A DNA stretch of 64,000 nt from Multifurca ochricompacta (GCA_022496185.1 WTXG01000163.1:19279-83278); one strand, 5' to 3'; positions 33,760 through 46,657 are shown, numbered from the stretch's first letter. A program made the numbers and translations. The notes: generated by a model not told the origin, from the letters alone.

Positions 33760-36700
33760 ATGGCCCAAGAACGTAAGTACACAACTTAGTCACCTCTTTC
33801 CCGAGCATATGCCTTTCGATCATCGGTAATTGATTTTTTCATATTCGCAGCCTCCATTATAGAACTCGACCAAATGATCACTTCTCATCAGCGTGCTCTC
33901 TCATGGATCCCTCGATCTCATCCCACTTATACTGCCTACATCCACCTTCTGGCTAAATCACGATTCGAACGCTATAAGCTATCAGAACAGAAGGAAGATC
34001 TTGACAAATCTATTGTTCATTACACCGAAGCGATCTTTCTTCCACCTTCCTGGGGATTATACCTAAATGTGGTTCAAATCTTCTCTCTACTTGTACTTTC
34101 CCTTTTTCGTCGTTCCAAGGAATTCAAGCAACCTGAAGATGCCAAATGTGCGGTTGAATACCTTCGTTATCTCCGAGGACTACCTCTTGATACCTTTGAG
34201 GTCTCGCACAAAATCGTCACAACATCGCTTGTTAAGGCGTTGGCTATTCAAGTTGAGCTGGAAACGGGTGGGACGGGTGATATTGAGGAGATGGTGATGC
34301 TCTGCCAAGAACTTCTCACCTGTCACAGCTCAGCAAACTATACAACTGACGCCATTTCCGCCTTGGCCATTACCATTTTACGCAAAGGGAAGCAAGTGCA
34401 GCCGTTAGATGGAGTTATTCAATGCCTTCGGGACGCACTGAAGATCTGCCCGCCAGACTTGGACCAGATCCCTCTCGGACTGGCTATTTCCCTCTTAATT
34501 CGATACGAAACAAATTATTCAAACGGCGATTACGATGAGGCAATGACCCTCCTAGAAAGTGTCATTGGCTCAAGTCCTCTTGGGGATGACCCCAGTCAAA
34601 TTCAGATTCAGGCTTCGGTATTTGCCGCGAGTCTTGCGTGCATGAGGGTTGGCTTCTATCCAAACCCAGAATATTTAGAGGAGGCGATTTCCCGTTGTCG
34701 TACCTTACTCGGCTCTTCTTCCCTTGACAACAACCTTCGGCATGGAGTTACCAATAGCATGGCACTCCTCGCTGAGAAGCGCTTCGATAACTTCGGTCTC
34801 ACAGAAGCCCTTCAAGAAGCGCGTTATTATACTTCTGAAATGGCCAACCTTGCCTCATCGTCCTCAGCTCACGGCACATTTCAAGATAAAATTGGAGCTG
34901 TCCGGGCGGCGTATCCAATGGCGGTGGTAGAGGAGAAAATCCGAAATCTTCGCGAACTAATCTCCAAGACTCCCCCGGGCAACTCCAATCACAACACACA
35001 CATCCAGGGTCTTTTGAATTGGCACGAAACCAGGTTCTCTCGTACCAATGATATCACGGACCTTGAAGAGGTGATCAAGTGCCGCCGGGTACTAGTTGCG
35101 TCAGCTGACACGAGTCATCCACTTGGATTCGGACCGGCACTCTCTTTGGGCTTTGACCTCTACAAGGCTTTTGAGTGTTCGAATAAAACGGAGTACCTTG
35201 ACGAGTCTATCACCGTCCATCGTGGTGTTCTCGAAATGCAAAGTGCCCGGCCATTCCACTTCAATCTAATCCAACAACTTTTTGAGTCTTTATTCGAACG
35301 CTTCAGGTTGCTTGGTCGAAGACAGGATTTGGATGAAATCATTGAGCTATTTCCTTTGGCTGTCAATGACAAATTCGCGAGGGTACCTCACCGATTTGCT
35401 TTTTCATGCAGCTGGGCACTCGTTACTCGAGTGGCCAGACACCCATCTGTCTCTGTTGCATATGAAAAGGCCATGTCATTAATCCAGAGCTCATTGGTCT
35501 CTGTGCCGACCTTACAAATACAGCATGCTCGACTCGTCGCAATCCGAGGGGTCAGTGACGAGATGCCGCTGGACTACGCGTCTTACCAGATCGAAATGGG
35601 TCAATTCACTCAGGCTATTGAGACTCTAGAACGAGGGAGAGCCTTACTATGGTCTGAAATGCGTGGTCTTCGCAATTCCATGGATCAACTTTCTCGATTC
35701 AATTCTCCTTTAGCGACGAAACTTGCAGCAATTAATCAGGATCTCGAGTCACTCACCATGTCTGTCACGCCGAGTGGGACTATAGAGATCAGCGATGGTG
35801 GATCACAGATCGGTGATGGGATGGACCCATTCGGTCGTCTGGTGGTCAAGCAACAGAAGCTTCTGGAGGAGCGGGATCTGCTTGTGTCGCAGATCCAAGA
35901 ATTACCAGGGTTTGGTGACTTTCTGAAGACCCCGTCGTTCCAAACTATTCGTTCTGCCGCTTCACATGGGCCAGTCATTATTATCAACCATAACGAGTGG
36001 CGTTCCGATATCCTCATACTCTTTCAAGACTCTCCCCCTTCCCTTATCCCTACAAGTAACGATTTCTACGACCGTGGAAATAAACTAAGAGATCGCCTAG
36101 TGGTCGCACGAAACGAGGGTCTCGATTCAGGCGAATACAACCGCGCTTTACGTTCTGTACTCGAGGGCCTTTATAACCTCGTCGGCGAACCAGTCGTCGA
36201 CAGGCTACGCGCTTTGGGTGTACCAGAACAATCACGAATTTGGTGGTGTCCGACCTCCGTTTTCTGCTCTCTTCCACTTCATGCGATGGGCCCAATCCCA
36301 TCAGATGATGGTGCCAAGCAATACCTTTCAGATCTATATATCCCTTCATATACACCGACACTCTCTGCACTCATCGAGTCTCGCAAACCCAGTCCAAAAA
36401 CGTCGATCCAACCTTCATTACTCCTTGTGGCTAATCCAGATGAATCCTTACCAGGTGCTTTTGGAGAGATGGAAATCATACAGTCTCTCAATTCGCGGCT
36501 GCCGGTGGCCACCCTCTGTGGGAAGAACGCAACACCGGCTGGTGTGGTGGAAGGACTGCGACATCACGGATTTGCACATTTCGTGTGTCATGGAAAACTC
36601 GAGACTGGGAAACCATTCGATGCATCATTCAAGCTGTTTGGTGATGAGCGCCTTACTCTACTCGACATCGTACGCTCTCAACTGCCTGCTGCTGAATTTG

Positions 36701-37008
36701 CATTCCTTGCTGCGTGTCACACTGCGGAATTGACAGATGACAGTATTGCTGACGAGGCACTTCATCTAACTGCGGCAGTGCAATACTGTGGGTTTCGAAG
36801 TGTGGTCGGGACGATGTGGGAGATGGCGGATATAGATGGAAGTGAAATTGCAGAGAATTTCTATAAGTCGATGTTCTCAAGGAATGGAGAAGGGGTACCT
36901 TATCACTTGAGGTCTGCGAGGGCGCTTCGCGATGCGACGCGGAAGATGAGGAGAAAGAAGGGGATGACTCTGGAGCGGTGGGTGAACTTTGTTCATTATG
37001 GTGCTTGA
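33760..37008 (+). CDS. TPR-CHAT protein, copy B (intact)
   Basis: The model is exon 1 at 33760-33772, an intron 33773-33850 (GTAAGT...TTCGCAG, 78 bp) and exon 2 at 33851-37008, giving 1056 residues. The short first exon (MAQEP) was chosen because the ATG used at the start of exon 2 in A, C and D is ATA here, and splicing keeps the frame. Residues ~15-700 are predicted helical TPR-like repeats with recurring LL, YxxA and SLG patterns. The CHAT domain fills the last ~300 residues, with His918 (FVCHG) and Cys960 (AACHT). CHAT proteins are caspase-like cysteine peptidases (clan CD), and TPR-CHAT fusions act as regulated proteases in some bacteria. The fungal substrate is unknown. No signal peptide or membrane segment is seen, so it is probably cytosolic. 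Confidence 0.85.
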
Positions 37009-37199
37009 TGGAGGAAAGCTTTCGCTAGTGGTTAGTATCTTAATAACGTTTGGGTAAGAGCGTTCGGCCTCACCTATTCACATCGTATGTCAAGAAATCT
37101 GTATAGATGCTCTTTTGTTCGATAGTATATCACTTCGTGGTATTATTTATTTTTTTGGCATCACCCGTGGGATTTGTTTGAAAAATATCTAGTTTGGGT
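37009..37199. other. 3' flank of CHAT-B
   Basis: It shares the first ~180 bp with the flanks of A, C and D and then diverges into the hAT-related fragment. No gene is seen. Confidence 0.5.
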
Positions 37200-37695
37200 A
37201 TTGTCCTGGATGCACATCTGTCCTGGATGCACATTTTTGGCATCCCGGACCGCTTGAAAGCCACCCAGAGGGTTATATAACGCGTGCGTCTTGTAAAGTC
37301 GACCTTCTTAAACTTAGATAAGACAAGAGGGAGTCCGGACCGTTCTGACCCAGTCCACGCGATGCCAAGTAGTCGCTGCCCTACGCAGCAATGGACACTG
37401 ATAGACACACGCGGCCATTGTTTGAGTGATACAATTTGATGATTTGATTATAGAGTGATCCAAAGTAGTCTAGTATGTATTTTAGATAATGCCAGACAGG
37501 CGGAAAGGATCGCGCGTTGGTAAATAAGATATGTCAGGGTACTTAGAAGAGTGGGCCACTGATAACTAATTAGATTTACATCGCACGCTCGATCGGCTTT
37601 GGTATTTCATAGGATAGTACTAAGACATATTTAAAGACACCCTGTAGCACGCTGCAGACCCCATCTTGTCCTCTTGGGGCTGTAGGTGCACTTTA
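37200..37695 (-). repeat. Interior fragment of the hAT-like element family
   Basis: Its reverse complement aligns with about 7895-8290 inside the hAT-like element. Shared blocks include GCTACAGGGTG, TTAAATATGT, TCTGGCATTATCTAAAATACA, GGGCAGCGACTAC and AAATGTGCATCCAGG. The ends of the element are not present, so this is a decayed or partial copy between units B and C. Confidence 0.6.
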
Positions 37696-38528
37696 TCACT
37701 TTATCTTTGAATTTACTTAGGCCCAACTGATCTTGTCCTCTTGGGGCTGTAGGCTCTTAACAAAGTTCAATATAGGTCTATTCTTGCTGCATAAGCAAGG
37801 CAGAGTCCTCTGACTGCTTCAAGCCTTACGCATGCATTAATCTCCGCGTTCTGGGCAGCTTCCGACTAGGATTTTATCACCTCTGAGTTTACTATGACTT
37901 TTACATCTTATCTAATCTAACACTCCAAGCGTGGGATAGAAGCACCCGTTACACCTGGGTCCATGGCTAGTGAACACAAGAGCTCAAGACTGGAGTCTTT
38001 TGAGCTGAGCCCTTATTGAATTTAAGCATTCTGAAGCAATGTCATAGAGAGGAATGTTGTAGAATAAAAAGAGGAAATGTTGACGACATTGTCCGGTTGA
38101 GAATCAAGAAGGGGCTCGAATACGAGCGAAGGAAAAGAAGCAAATAAATAATGTTATCATACACAAAATGATCATTATAAGGGTTATCAGCCAGCTATTC
38201 GTAACAACAAGGATGATAGTTGGTTGGATGAGCCGAATCTTGAGACGTTCCATTCTGAACATTTTCTCGAGGTCTCACCAACCATTGATCTGTCATCTTG
38301 GTGTCTTGCAGCAGCTCTTTCTGATGAACCATCAAGTGACACTTCTGTAGCTGCTCCTAACCCTCCAGAAGGGAGAGCCCCTAGACAACGACTTCTCGAT
38401 GGAATTATAAAATTTTCATTGAAAACATCACATGAAAGTATCACGTGGAACTTCTTACTGGTAAATTACCAGTAAATTATTGGCCTCAAATATTTTCCGC
38501 AACCCTAGTGCTGGGTGAATTGCATTCA
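37696..38528. other. Spacer between CHAT B and C
   Basis: No convincing gene is seen. CTTGTCCTCTTGGGGCTGTAGG occurs near 37730 and also near 37665 in the preceding fragment. An 80-codon plus-strand frame (38224-38475, LSSWCLAAALSDEP) has no recognisable motif. Confidence 0.4.
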
Positions 38529-39761
38529 GTGACCGTGTGAGTTCGAAGCGGAGAGAGGTTCCGGAAGAGAGAAAAGGAGAGAGAAGAAGGGATTCGATGT
38601 CGATGAGAACGCTGAGACAGACGAGTGGCCTCGCAGGTCTGGTAGGCCGTTTGCTACACTTGAAGGCTGGAAAATACAAATATGAGAATTGGTCTGTGTC
38701 AATATCTTGAAATCTCTTGAAACTGGCTAGACTGTTCGCAACCTTCAAAGGTTGTGGCACGCAACGAGACGAAGAGGTGAGACAAAGCTGGTAATACCAG
38801 CCTGGTATTTCATAGCTTACATACTCGTCTTAAAATACATGAGGTCAGTATGAAACAAGCCAATTCCAGGTTTATTATCCAAAGATGCAAGTGGTATAAG
38901 GAAAGACGCGCTTCATGGGTGTGAAGATGAAAGGGAGATGAAAAGTCAACAAGAGTTGGTTCATGACGCACGACAGCCCTCTTCCTTCAATACTACCCTG
39001 AGTGGTATCACGATTGACAATACAAGGGTCACTGTTGAGACGAGGATGACTGGCTGAACGAGCGAGACAAGTGAAAAGGCAAGACGGGCCAGAACGGGCG
39101 GAGGGAGACTTAAGGAGAATGTGGCCCCACGTATTACGAATACCTGCTCGATAACCCATTATGATAACCTATTCTTGTACTATAACATTTCCTTTCCACT
39201 TCTTTTCTTTCCAAGCCATTCCAGCCCTTTCTTCCCTGTTCTCGACTATGAATGGCAGCGCCCTCAACGCTCTTTCCCCTGTTCTACTCTGTCTCCTTTT
39301 TATGTCGTCGTTCACTTCCTAGGCTTATCAACTCAGGAACTCAGGAATCCAATCGTCTCGTTCTTTGCTTTGCTTTGCGTGCTTAGCAACAGTCTCATCA
39401 TTTTAATTGGTCAATATACTTTGACATCAAACTCCTTGCAGAACGGTCAGCCACCGTTACACCAGGTGTGAGCGATAAAGCATGGCCATTTCTCACCCTC
39501 CTTTCCTAGTTGTCAATTTACTAGTGGGGTCGCTACGTCGTTTTCCAATTTCCAGGGCCATTGGATCACCAGAACACCTTGAACCTTATACACAAATATG
39601 TTTTATTTTCGAGTATTGTGCACATAAACGAAACTGTGATAGCTATAGTACGGACTATCTTTTGGCCATTATTTTGGCCCTTACCTTGACTTGACACGCA
39701 TCATTGTGCATCACTACCCCTTCTTTTGTCAACATGTCCTGCTCCCTGCTACTTCTCCCAC
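38529..39761. repeat. Upstream part of CHAT unit C (duplicated segment)
   Basis: It is the most divergent copy of the unit. It holds the longest left inverted-repeat arm (38529-38920) and keeps the 70-codon frame at 39482-39694 with several substitutions but no stop. Confidence 0.75.
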
Positions 39762-40380
39762 TGTAAGGATGGCTTGGGTGTTGAGCATTAAACCTTTGCC
39801 TGGTTGAACTTCTCTATCAATAACATTTGGATTGTGTGCTTTCCGGACTGCCTGCCCATCCATTACCTCTCTGTCGTCACTTCTCCGTCTTTAGTGCCTC
39901 TTCATCTCACTTGTCTTTTTTTATCACTCTCTACGGCTTGCTTCTTACTATACCACTCTGGACTCTCAACAAAAATATAAAGGTATCTACAATGCTTGTA
40001 GTAGGTGCTAAGTAACTTCACAACGATGACAAGCGCAAGGTCAAATGGAACCAGCAAGCAGCGTATTCGCAAGTACAAGCACGGCACCACCGCCTCTCTC
40101 TTTTTGGGGACACACTTTACCTCGCACTCACCGCGGATTGGATCCGTTCCGCGAGTACACCAACAATCACAAGATTCACCAAAGGTCAAAGTCAAGCAAA
40201 CGGTACCGGGTTGACGGGCCGGGAAACAGCCACCCTGCATTGCCTCGTCTATAAATAAACATGTATTATAGGCATGGTCTTCGCCGTTCTCCAGCACCCA
40301 CAACCATTTTCGCCATTTACTCTCTCAATTTATCGCCAGAGGACCCGCAGTTACCATAATTTTTGTGCATTGAATAAAGC
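39762..40380 (+). promoter_or_regulatory. CHAT-C promoter with LTR-like segment
   Basis: It starts TGTAAGGATGGCTTGGG and keeps AAATATAAAGGTATC near 39973. Unlike the other copies it has an extra ~30 bp with GAGTACACCAACAATCAC near 40153. The proximal TATA is TATAAATAAAC at 40250, 131 bp before the start codon. Confidence 0.55.
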
Positions 40381-43300
40381 ATGGCCCAGGAATGTAAGTG
40401 CACAACTTTGTCACCTCTTTCCCGAGCACATGCCCTTCTATCATCAGTAATTTTTTATCGTACTCGCAGCCTCCATTATGGAACTCGACCAAATGATCAC
40501 TTCTCATCAGCGTGCTCTCTCATGGATCCCTCGATCTCATCCCACTTACACCGCCTACATCCACCTTCTGGCTACATCACGATTCGAACGCTATGAGCTA
40601 TCAGAACAGAAGGAAGATCTCGACAAATCTATTGTTCATTACACCGAAGCGATCTTTCTTCCACCTTCCTGGGGATTCTACCTAAACATGGTTCAAGTCT
40701 TCTTTCAACTTGTAATTTCCCTTCTTCGTCGTTCCAAGGAGTTCAAGCAACCTGAAGATGCGAAGTGTGCGGTTGAATACCTTCGTTATCTCCGAGGACT
40801 ATCCCTTAATACCTTGAGGTCCCGCACGAAGTCATCACAGCATCGCTTGTTCAGGCGTTGGCTATTCAAGTTGAGCTGGAAGTGGATGGGACGGGTGATA
40901 TTGAGGAGATGGTGATGCTCTGCCAAGAACTTCTCACCTGTCACAGCTCAGAAAGCGATCCAACTGACGCCTTTACCGCCTTTTTCTCCGCCATTTTATG
41001 CAAATTTGATCAAAGGAAGCAAGTAGAGCCGTTAGATGGAGTCATTCAATGCTTTCGGGATGCGCTGAAGATCTTCCCGCCAGGCTCTCATGACGTTCTT
41101 CACGGACTGGCTTTTTCCCTCTCAATTCGATTCTTTAAAAATTATTCAAACAGCGATTACGATGAGGCAATGACCCTCCTAGAGAGTCTCATTGCCTCAA
41201 GTCCTCTTCGGGATGACGACCGTCAATTTCAGATTCAATTTTTGGCAATTGCCGCGGATCTTGCGTCCATTCGGGCTATCATCTATCCAACCCAGAATAT
41301 TTAGAGGAGGCGATTTCCCGTTGTCGTACCTTACTCGGTTCTTCTTCCCTTGACAACGAGCTTCGGCATAGAGTTACCGATAACATGGCATCCCTCGCCA
41401 GGAAGCGCTTCGATAACTTTGGTCTCACAGAAGCGCTTCAAGAAGCACGTTCATATACGTCCGAAATCGTCAGCCTTGCCTCATCGTCCTCAACTCACGG
41501 CACATCTGAAGAACAATTTGACAGTGTGGATGCTGTCCGGGCGGCGTATCCGATGAAGGTGGTAGAGGAGAAAATTCAAAATATTCGAAAACTGATCTCC
41601 AAGACTCCGCCAAGGTCCTCCGAGCGCAACGTGTACCTCCAACGTCTTGCGGATTGGTATACAACCAAGTTTTATCGTACCGACGATATCACGGACCTTG
41701 AAGAGGTGATCAAGTGCCGCCGGGTACTACTTGCGTCAACTGACAAGAGTTACCCATCTGGGTTCCAATCAGCACTCGATCTGGGCAACGACCTCTACGC
41801 TGCATTTGAGTGTTCAAATATGATGGAATACCTTGACGAGTCAATTACTGTCCATCGTGGCGTTCTTAAGATGCAAAGCGCCCAGCCAGTCTACCTCTCT
41901 GTAATCCAACAACTTGTTCAGTCTTTACACAAACGCTTTAAGTTGCTTGATTGCGAACAGGATTTGGATGACATGATTGAGCTAATTTCTTTGGGTGTCA
42001 ATGACAAATTCGCGAAGGTATCTCACCGATTTGCTTTGTCATGCGCCTGGGCATCCCTTGCTCGAATTACCAGTCAGCCATCTGTCTCTGTTGCATATGA
42101 GAAGGCCATGTCATTAATCCAGAGCTCATTGGTTTCCGCGCCGACCTTACAAATACAGCATGCTCGACTCGTCGCAATCCGAGGGCTCTGCGACAATATG
42201 CCGCTGGACTACGCGTCTTACCAGATCGGAATGGGTCAATTCACTCAGGCTATTGAGACTCTAGAACGAGGGAGGGCCTTACTATGGTCTGAAATGCGTG
42301 GTCTTCGCAATTCCATGGATCATCTTTCTCGATTCAATTCACCTTTAGCGACAAAACTTGCAGCAATTAATCAGGATCTCGAGTCACTCACCATGTCTGT
42401 CACGCCGAGTGGGACTATAGGGATCAGCGATGCTGGATCACAGGTTGATGATGGGATGGACCCATTCGGTCGTCTGGTGATTAAGCAACGGAAGCTTCTG
42501 GAGGAGCGGGATATGCTCGTGTCACAGATCCAAGAATTACCAGGATTTGGTGACTTTCTGAAGGCGCCGTCGTTCCAAACTATTCGTTCTGCCGCTTCAC
42601 ATGGGCCAGTCGTCATTATCAACCATAGCGAGTGGCGTTCCGATATCCTCATACTCTTTCAAGACACTCCCCCTTCCATTATCCTTACAACTAACGATTT
42701 CTACCAGCGTGCAAATAAACTAAGAGATCGCCTAGTGGTCGCACGAAAGGAGGGTCTCAACTCAGAGAGATACGGACGCGCTTTACGTTCCGTACTCGAC
42801 GGCCTTTACAAACTCGTCGGCAGACCAGTCATCGACAGGCTACGCGCTTTGGGCGTACCAGAACAATCACGAATCTGGTGGTGTCCGACCTCTGTTTTCT
42901 GCTCTCTTCCACTTCATGCGATGGGCCCGATTCCATCAAATGACGGTGTCAAACGATACTTTTCAGATCTATATATCCCTTCATAGACACCGACACTCTC
43001 TGCACTGATTGAATCCCGCAAACCCAATCCAAAAATGTCGTACCAACCTTCATTACTCCTTGTGGCTAATCCAGATGAATCCTTACCAGGCGCTTTTGGA
43101 GAGATGGCAGTCATACAGTCTCTCAATATGCGGCTACCGGTGGCCACCCTTAGTGAGAAGAATGCGACACCGGCTGGTGTGGTGGAAGGACTGCGACATC
43201 ACGGATTTGCACATTTTGTGTGTCATGGAACACTCGAGACTGGGAAACCATTCGATGCATCATTCAAGCTGTTCGATGATGAGCGCCTTACTCTACTCGA

Positions 43301-43643
43301 CATCGTACGCTCTCAACTGCCTGCTGCTGAATTTGCATTCCTTGCTGCATGTCACACTGCGGAATTGACAGATGACAGTATTGCTGACGAGGCACTTCAT
43401 CTTACCGCGGCAGTGCAATACTGTGGATTTCGAAGTGTGGTGGGGACGATGTGGGAGATGGCAGATATAGATGGAAGTGAAATTGCAGAGAATTTCTACA
43501 AGTCGATGTTCTCTAGGAATGTACAAGGGATACCTTATCACTTGAGGTCTGCGAGGGCACTTCGTGATACGACGCGGAAGATGAGGAGAAAGAAGGGGAT
43601 GACTCTGGAGCGGTGGGTGAACTTTGTCCATTATGGTGCTTGA
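40381..43643 (+). pseudogene. TPR-CHAT protein, copy C (multiply disrupted)
   Basis: Exon 1 is 40381-40393, the intron 40394-40469 (76 bp) and exon 2 starts at 40470. Relative to B, one T is lost near 40817 (ACCTTGAGG for ACCTTTGAGG) and one A near 41289 (CCAACCC for CCAAACCC). TAT has become TAG at 42984-42986, just before the CHAT domain. The rest of the frame, including HFVCHG and AACHT, is open to 43643. Three independent lesions make a functional full-length protein unlikely. A separately translated C-terminal CHAT piece is conceivable but unsupported. Confidence 0.9.
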
Positions 43644-44025
43644 TGGAGGAAAGCTTTCACTCGTGGTTAGTATCTTAATAACGTTTGGGTAAGAGCCTTT
43701 GGCTTCACCTATTCACATCGTATGTCAAGAGATTTGTATAGATGCATTTTTGTTCGATAGTATATCAGTTCGTGTGGAGGTATATGATTAGAAACAGTAT
43801 TTATTTTTTGGCATCACGTGGGATTTGTTTAAAAAATATCTAGTTTATATACTGGATTTGGGGTATCGCTTAAGGACGGTTGTACATCTTTCTTCTCCGA
43901 TCACCACCATCTGCTTGAGCTTGTTCCTCAGATCGCTCGGATTGCTGGCTTTTAGAGTAACTAGATACGCACTATAAACTGTCCACAATCATAGTTTTTT
44001 ATCCCCCATCCAACACCAGAGGTGG
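43644..44025. other. 3' flank of CHAT-C, no gene
   Basis: It is colinear with 26004-26390 after copy A. No gene is seen. Confidence 0.5.
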
Positions 44026-44710
44026 ATGGCTCGCTGCCCTAGCTACCGCCTCAAGCATCGAGATGGGGCCTCAGACCTCACCTCCATCCCACTCCTCACA
44101 CTCTCCCAGCTACAAACTACGACAACTGGGGTCAATGCTGCCCCACAGGTAGCAGACCCACTCCAACGAATCCCAGGTTTGCCACGACTGGGCTTCTGCC
44201 AGGCCATCACAGACCCTGGACATCGCAGCCATGAAACTAACCCCCCTCTCTGAGACACTGTTGGTGACAATGCCTTCAACAATACTCAAAGACTGTGTCA
44301 CCAACGTTTTGGCTGACTTATCTGATAATGCCGCAAGATACGACTTGTATTACCTGGGCCAATCACTCACTTTTAACAAGGACTCTGAACTTGGTATCTC
44401 TACTGCCCAAGCCACCACCGCAGCAGCTCCAGTGGAATCTATGCTTTCCTGTGGTATAGGGAAGCATGACGACCCTTCTCAACCAATCGTGGGCCTCACG
44501 CCCTCCGCCCTCCTCATGGGCACGTCTTGCAGGCTTGTTCCTCTCAGTGCTCATCAGAGGCGCCCTCAGGTCCCCATATCTGAAACGACTGACAGGATTG
44601 GAATTCCTTCCATGCACAGATTCCACCTCGTTTCAACACACAGAGGTTGATCATATCTACATGATGCTCGATCAAGCGGCCGGCATCTTCAACACTCGAA
44701 GTGATGTCCT
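44026..44710 (+). repeat. Duplicated unidentified segment of unit C
   Basis: It is colinear with 26391-27081. It has an open 139-codon frame (44231-44650, starting MKLTPLSETLLVTM) with no family that I recognise. It lacks the MITE found in unit A. Confidence 0.5.
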
Positions 44711-44714
44711 CCAT

Positions 44715-45140
44715 GCCATGAATCGGGTCCTTCCTTATACTACTTACATCTTTGCATACTAAACTTGAATTTCTCTCGTTTCATACAGACCTCATGTATA
44801 TAAAGACGAGTATCTTATCCAGCCATGAAATACTCGCTTTGTCTCTTCTTTCCATCTCATTGTGTGCCACAGCCTTCGAAGGTAGCGAACGGACCATCAA
44901 CTTTCAAGAGTTTTCAACGCATTCAGCCTCATCGATGCATTCGGCATTATCAACGTTACTGACATTCGACGCGGACCAGTTCTCAGCCATTTAGATTTGT
45001 GTGGCCAAGCCTTCAAGTGTAGCAAACGGCCTACCAAACTTGTAAGGCCACTCGTCTGTCTCAGCGTTCTCATCAACATCGAATCCCTTCTTCTCTCCCT
45101 TTTTCTCACTCTCGTGGAACCTCTCTCCGCTTCGAACTCA
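44715..45140 (+). repeat. Right inverted-repeat arm of CHAT unit C
   Basis: It is inverted relative to 38529-38920. It carries the TATA motif ATGTATATAAAGACG near 44794, then ATGAAATACTCGCTTTG near 44825. It lies directly upstream of the zinc-finger-like gene copy 2. Confidence 0.7.
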
Positions 45141-45263
45141 TAGGGAGAGACGACCGATATCGAGTCTGCGTCAACGGACCTGTGTCTTTGTCTTTGGCTG
45201 GCTGCCGCAGGGTGTCCCCATTTTCCTGTCACAGCCCCAGGAAAGGCGTCCGTAGATTCACCG

Positions 45264-46657
45264 ATGGCCAGAAATGGACAACAATTCAGAACACAATTAG
45301 GTGAAGACTTTCTGGTGAGTAAAAAGAGTTGTTCAGTACGAGAGAGCCCGCTCATCACCCGTCACAGGTTCCCGAGCAAGGAATCAATGGCTTCACACAG
45401 CAGGAGGGCACCACCGCGCAAATAGGTGATCATAAATGGACCCATCGACCGCCACCCCTAGTCCTAACCCTCAGCAATCCGGTCCTCGACAAGTAGATGG
45501 TAAGCGCATACAGCGCATCGTGTTCATTGAGATCCTCGTCAGATTCGTCGCCACCAGAAACACCTGTGGGCTTCGAATTAAGTGGTCGCGGCAACGAACC
45601 TCTCACCCTACCCAATCTAGACATGCAGGTCGATAGCGACTCGTTATTTCTCTCGGATCTTACCTCGATGGATAACCACCCTACGGAGTTCTCAGACGTG
45701 CTTTCAGGAGAGTACCATCCCGAGTCAGCCGGAGTTGTCGTGTTGCGTCCTATGCCAAGTTGACTCCAAGTCAGCGTGTGAAAGCGAAGAGACACGAGAA
45801 ACCCCCCAAAGTTGTACACCCCCTGGATCGGCTGCCTATAGAGGGGTCAATGCCTACTGTGACATCGGTAGCCCTCGACACCTTTGGTAATTTAAACCTA
45901 TCGGACGCGCCTCAGATCCTTGGCTGTTGGCCGACTGTGGAGAACTCGGAGGACTTGCAAACAGGAAACAGGTTGCTATGGGGACTCAGGATACCTTGGC
46001 ATGGTCCCCATGGTGCGCAGTGCGCTATTCGTTACCTGCTACAACATTCCACTTGAGAGATCCGTTGGCGCTAGTCCAAACTCGAGAGTGCATGAAGAAG
46101 TAGTATGTCAAGAGCGACAGCGCGCCTCGGAGTCGATACCAGGGTGTGGGTCATTTCCATCGACTCTGATTTCCAGGCTCCCGACGTTGCCGTCAACGGC
46201 GTGGCCCAGCGCCGCCGCAGATTCAAATTTCCGTCCGTTATCCACAGCGCCAAAGCGCTTGAATACATGTCGGTGCCAGACAATTTAACCCAGGTAGGCT
46301 CGGGGACAATCCTGACGCCGGCAACCGTGCAGGCCGTCCAAGTTCCATTGGCGGAGCCTTCCACACCAATGCGTAAAACGCTTATTAACGGGAAATGGGC
46401 AGAATATATCTGCGAGGAGTGCACGGAAACTGCAAAGCCACGTGGTGAGTTTCAACTGCAGAAAGGACCTGAACCGGCATAAGTCGACGACCAAGGTTCA
46501 CAAGGCGCCGGCGGTTGCGATTTGCAGTTGTGGAAGGACCATTATGCGAAAGGATGGCATCAAAATCCACCTCCAGCACTGCAAAGGGCAGGGGATAGTT
46601 TGGCAGCAGGATAACAGTAAGAAGAAGTGTAAGAGAAGAAGTGAGGAAGGAGAATGA
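45264..46657 (+). pseudogene. C2H2 zinc-finger-like gene, copy 2 (unit C)
   Basis: It is a better preserved copy than the one at 28216. Landmarks are a possible start ATGGCCAGAAATGG at 45264, or a later ATG at 45436 (MDPSTATPSPNPQQSG) with a GTAAGC donor near 45499 and an ATCCTCGTCAG acceptor near 45542. Then come PETPVGFELSGRG, LFLSDLTSMDNHP, RVKAKRHEKPPKVVHPLD, and at the C-terminus CEEC...NCRKDLNRHKSTTKVH and CSCGRTIMRKDGIKIHLQH. The frame changes around 45760, 46060 and 46440 could be undetected introns or mutations. The C2H2 fingers suggest a DNA-binding protein, target unknown. Confidence 0.5.
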
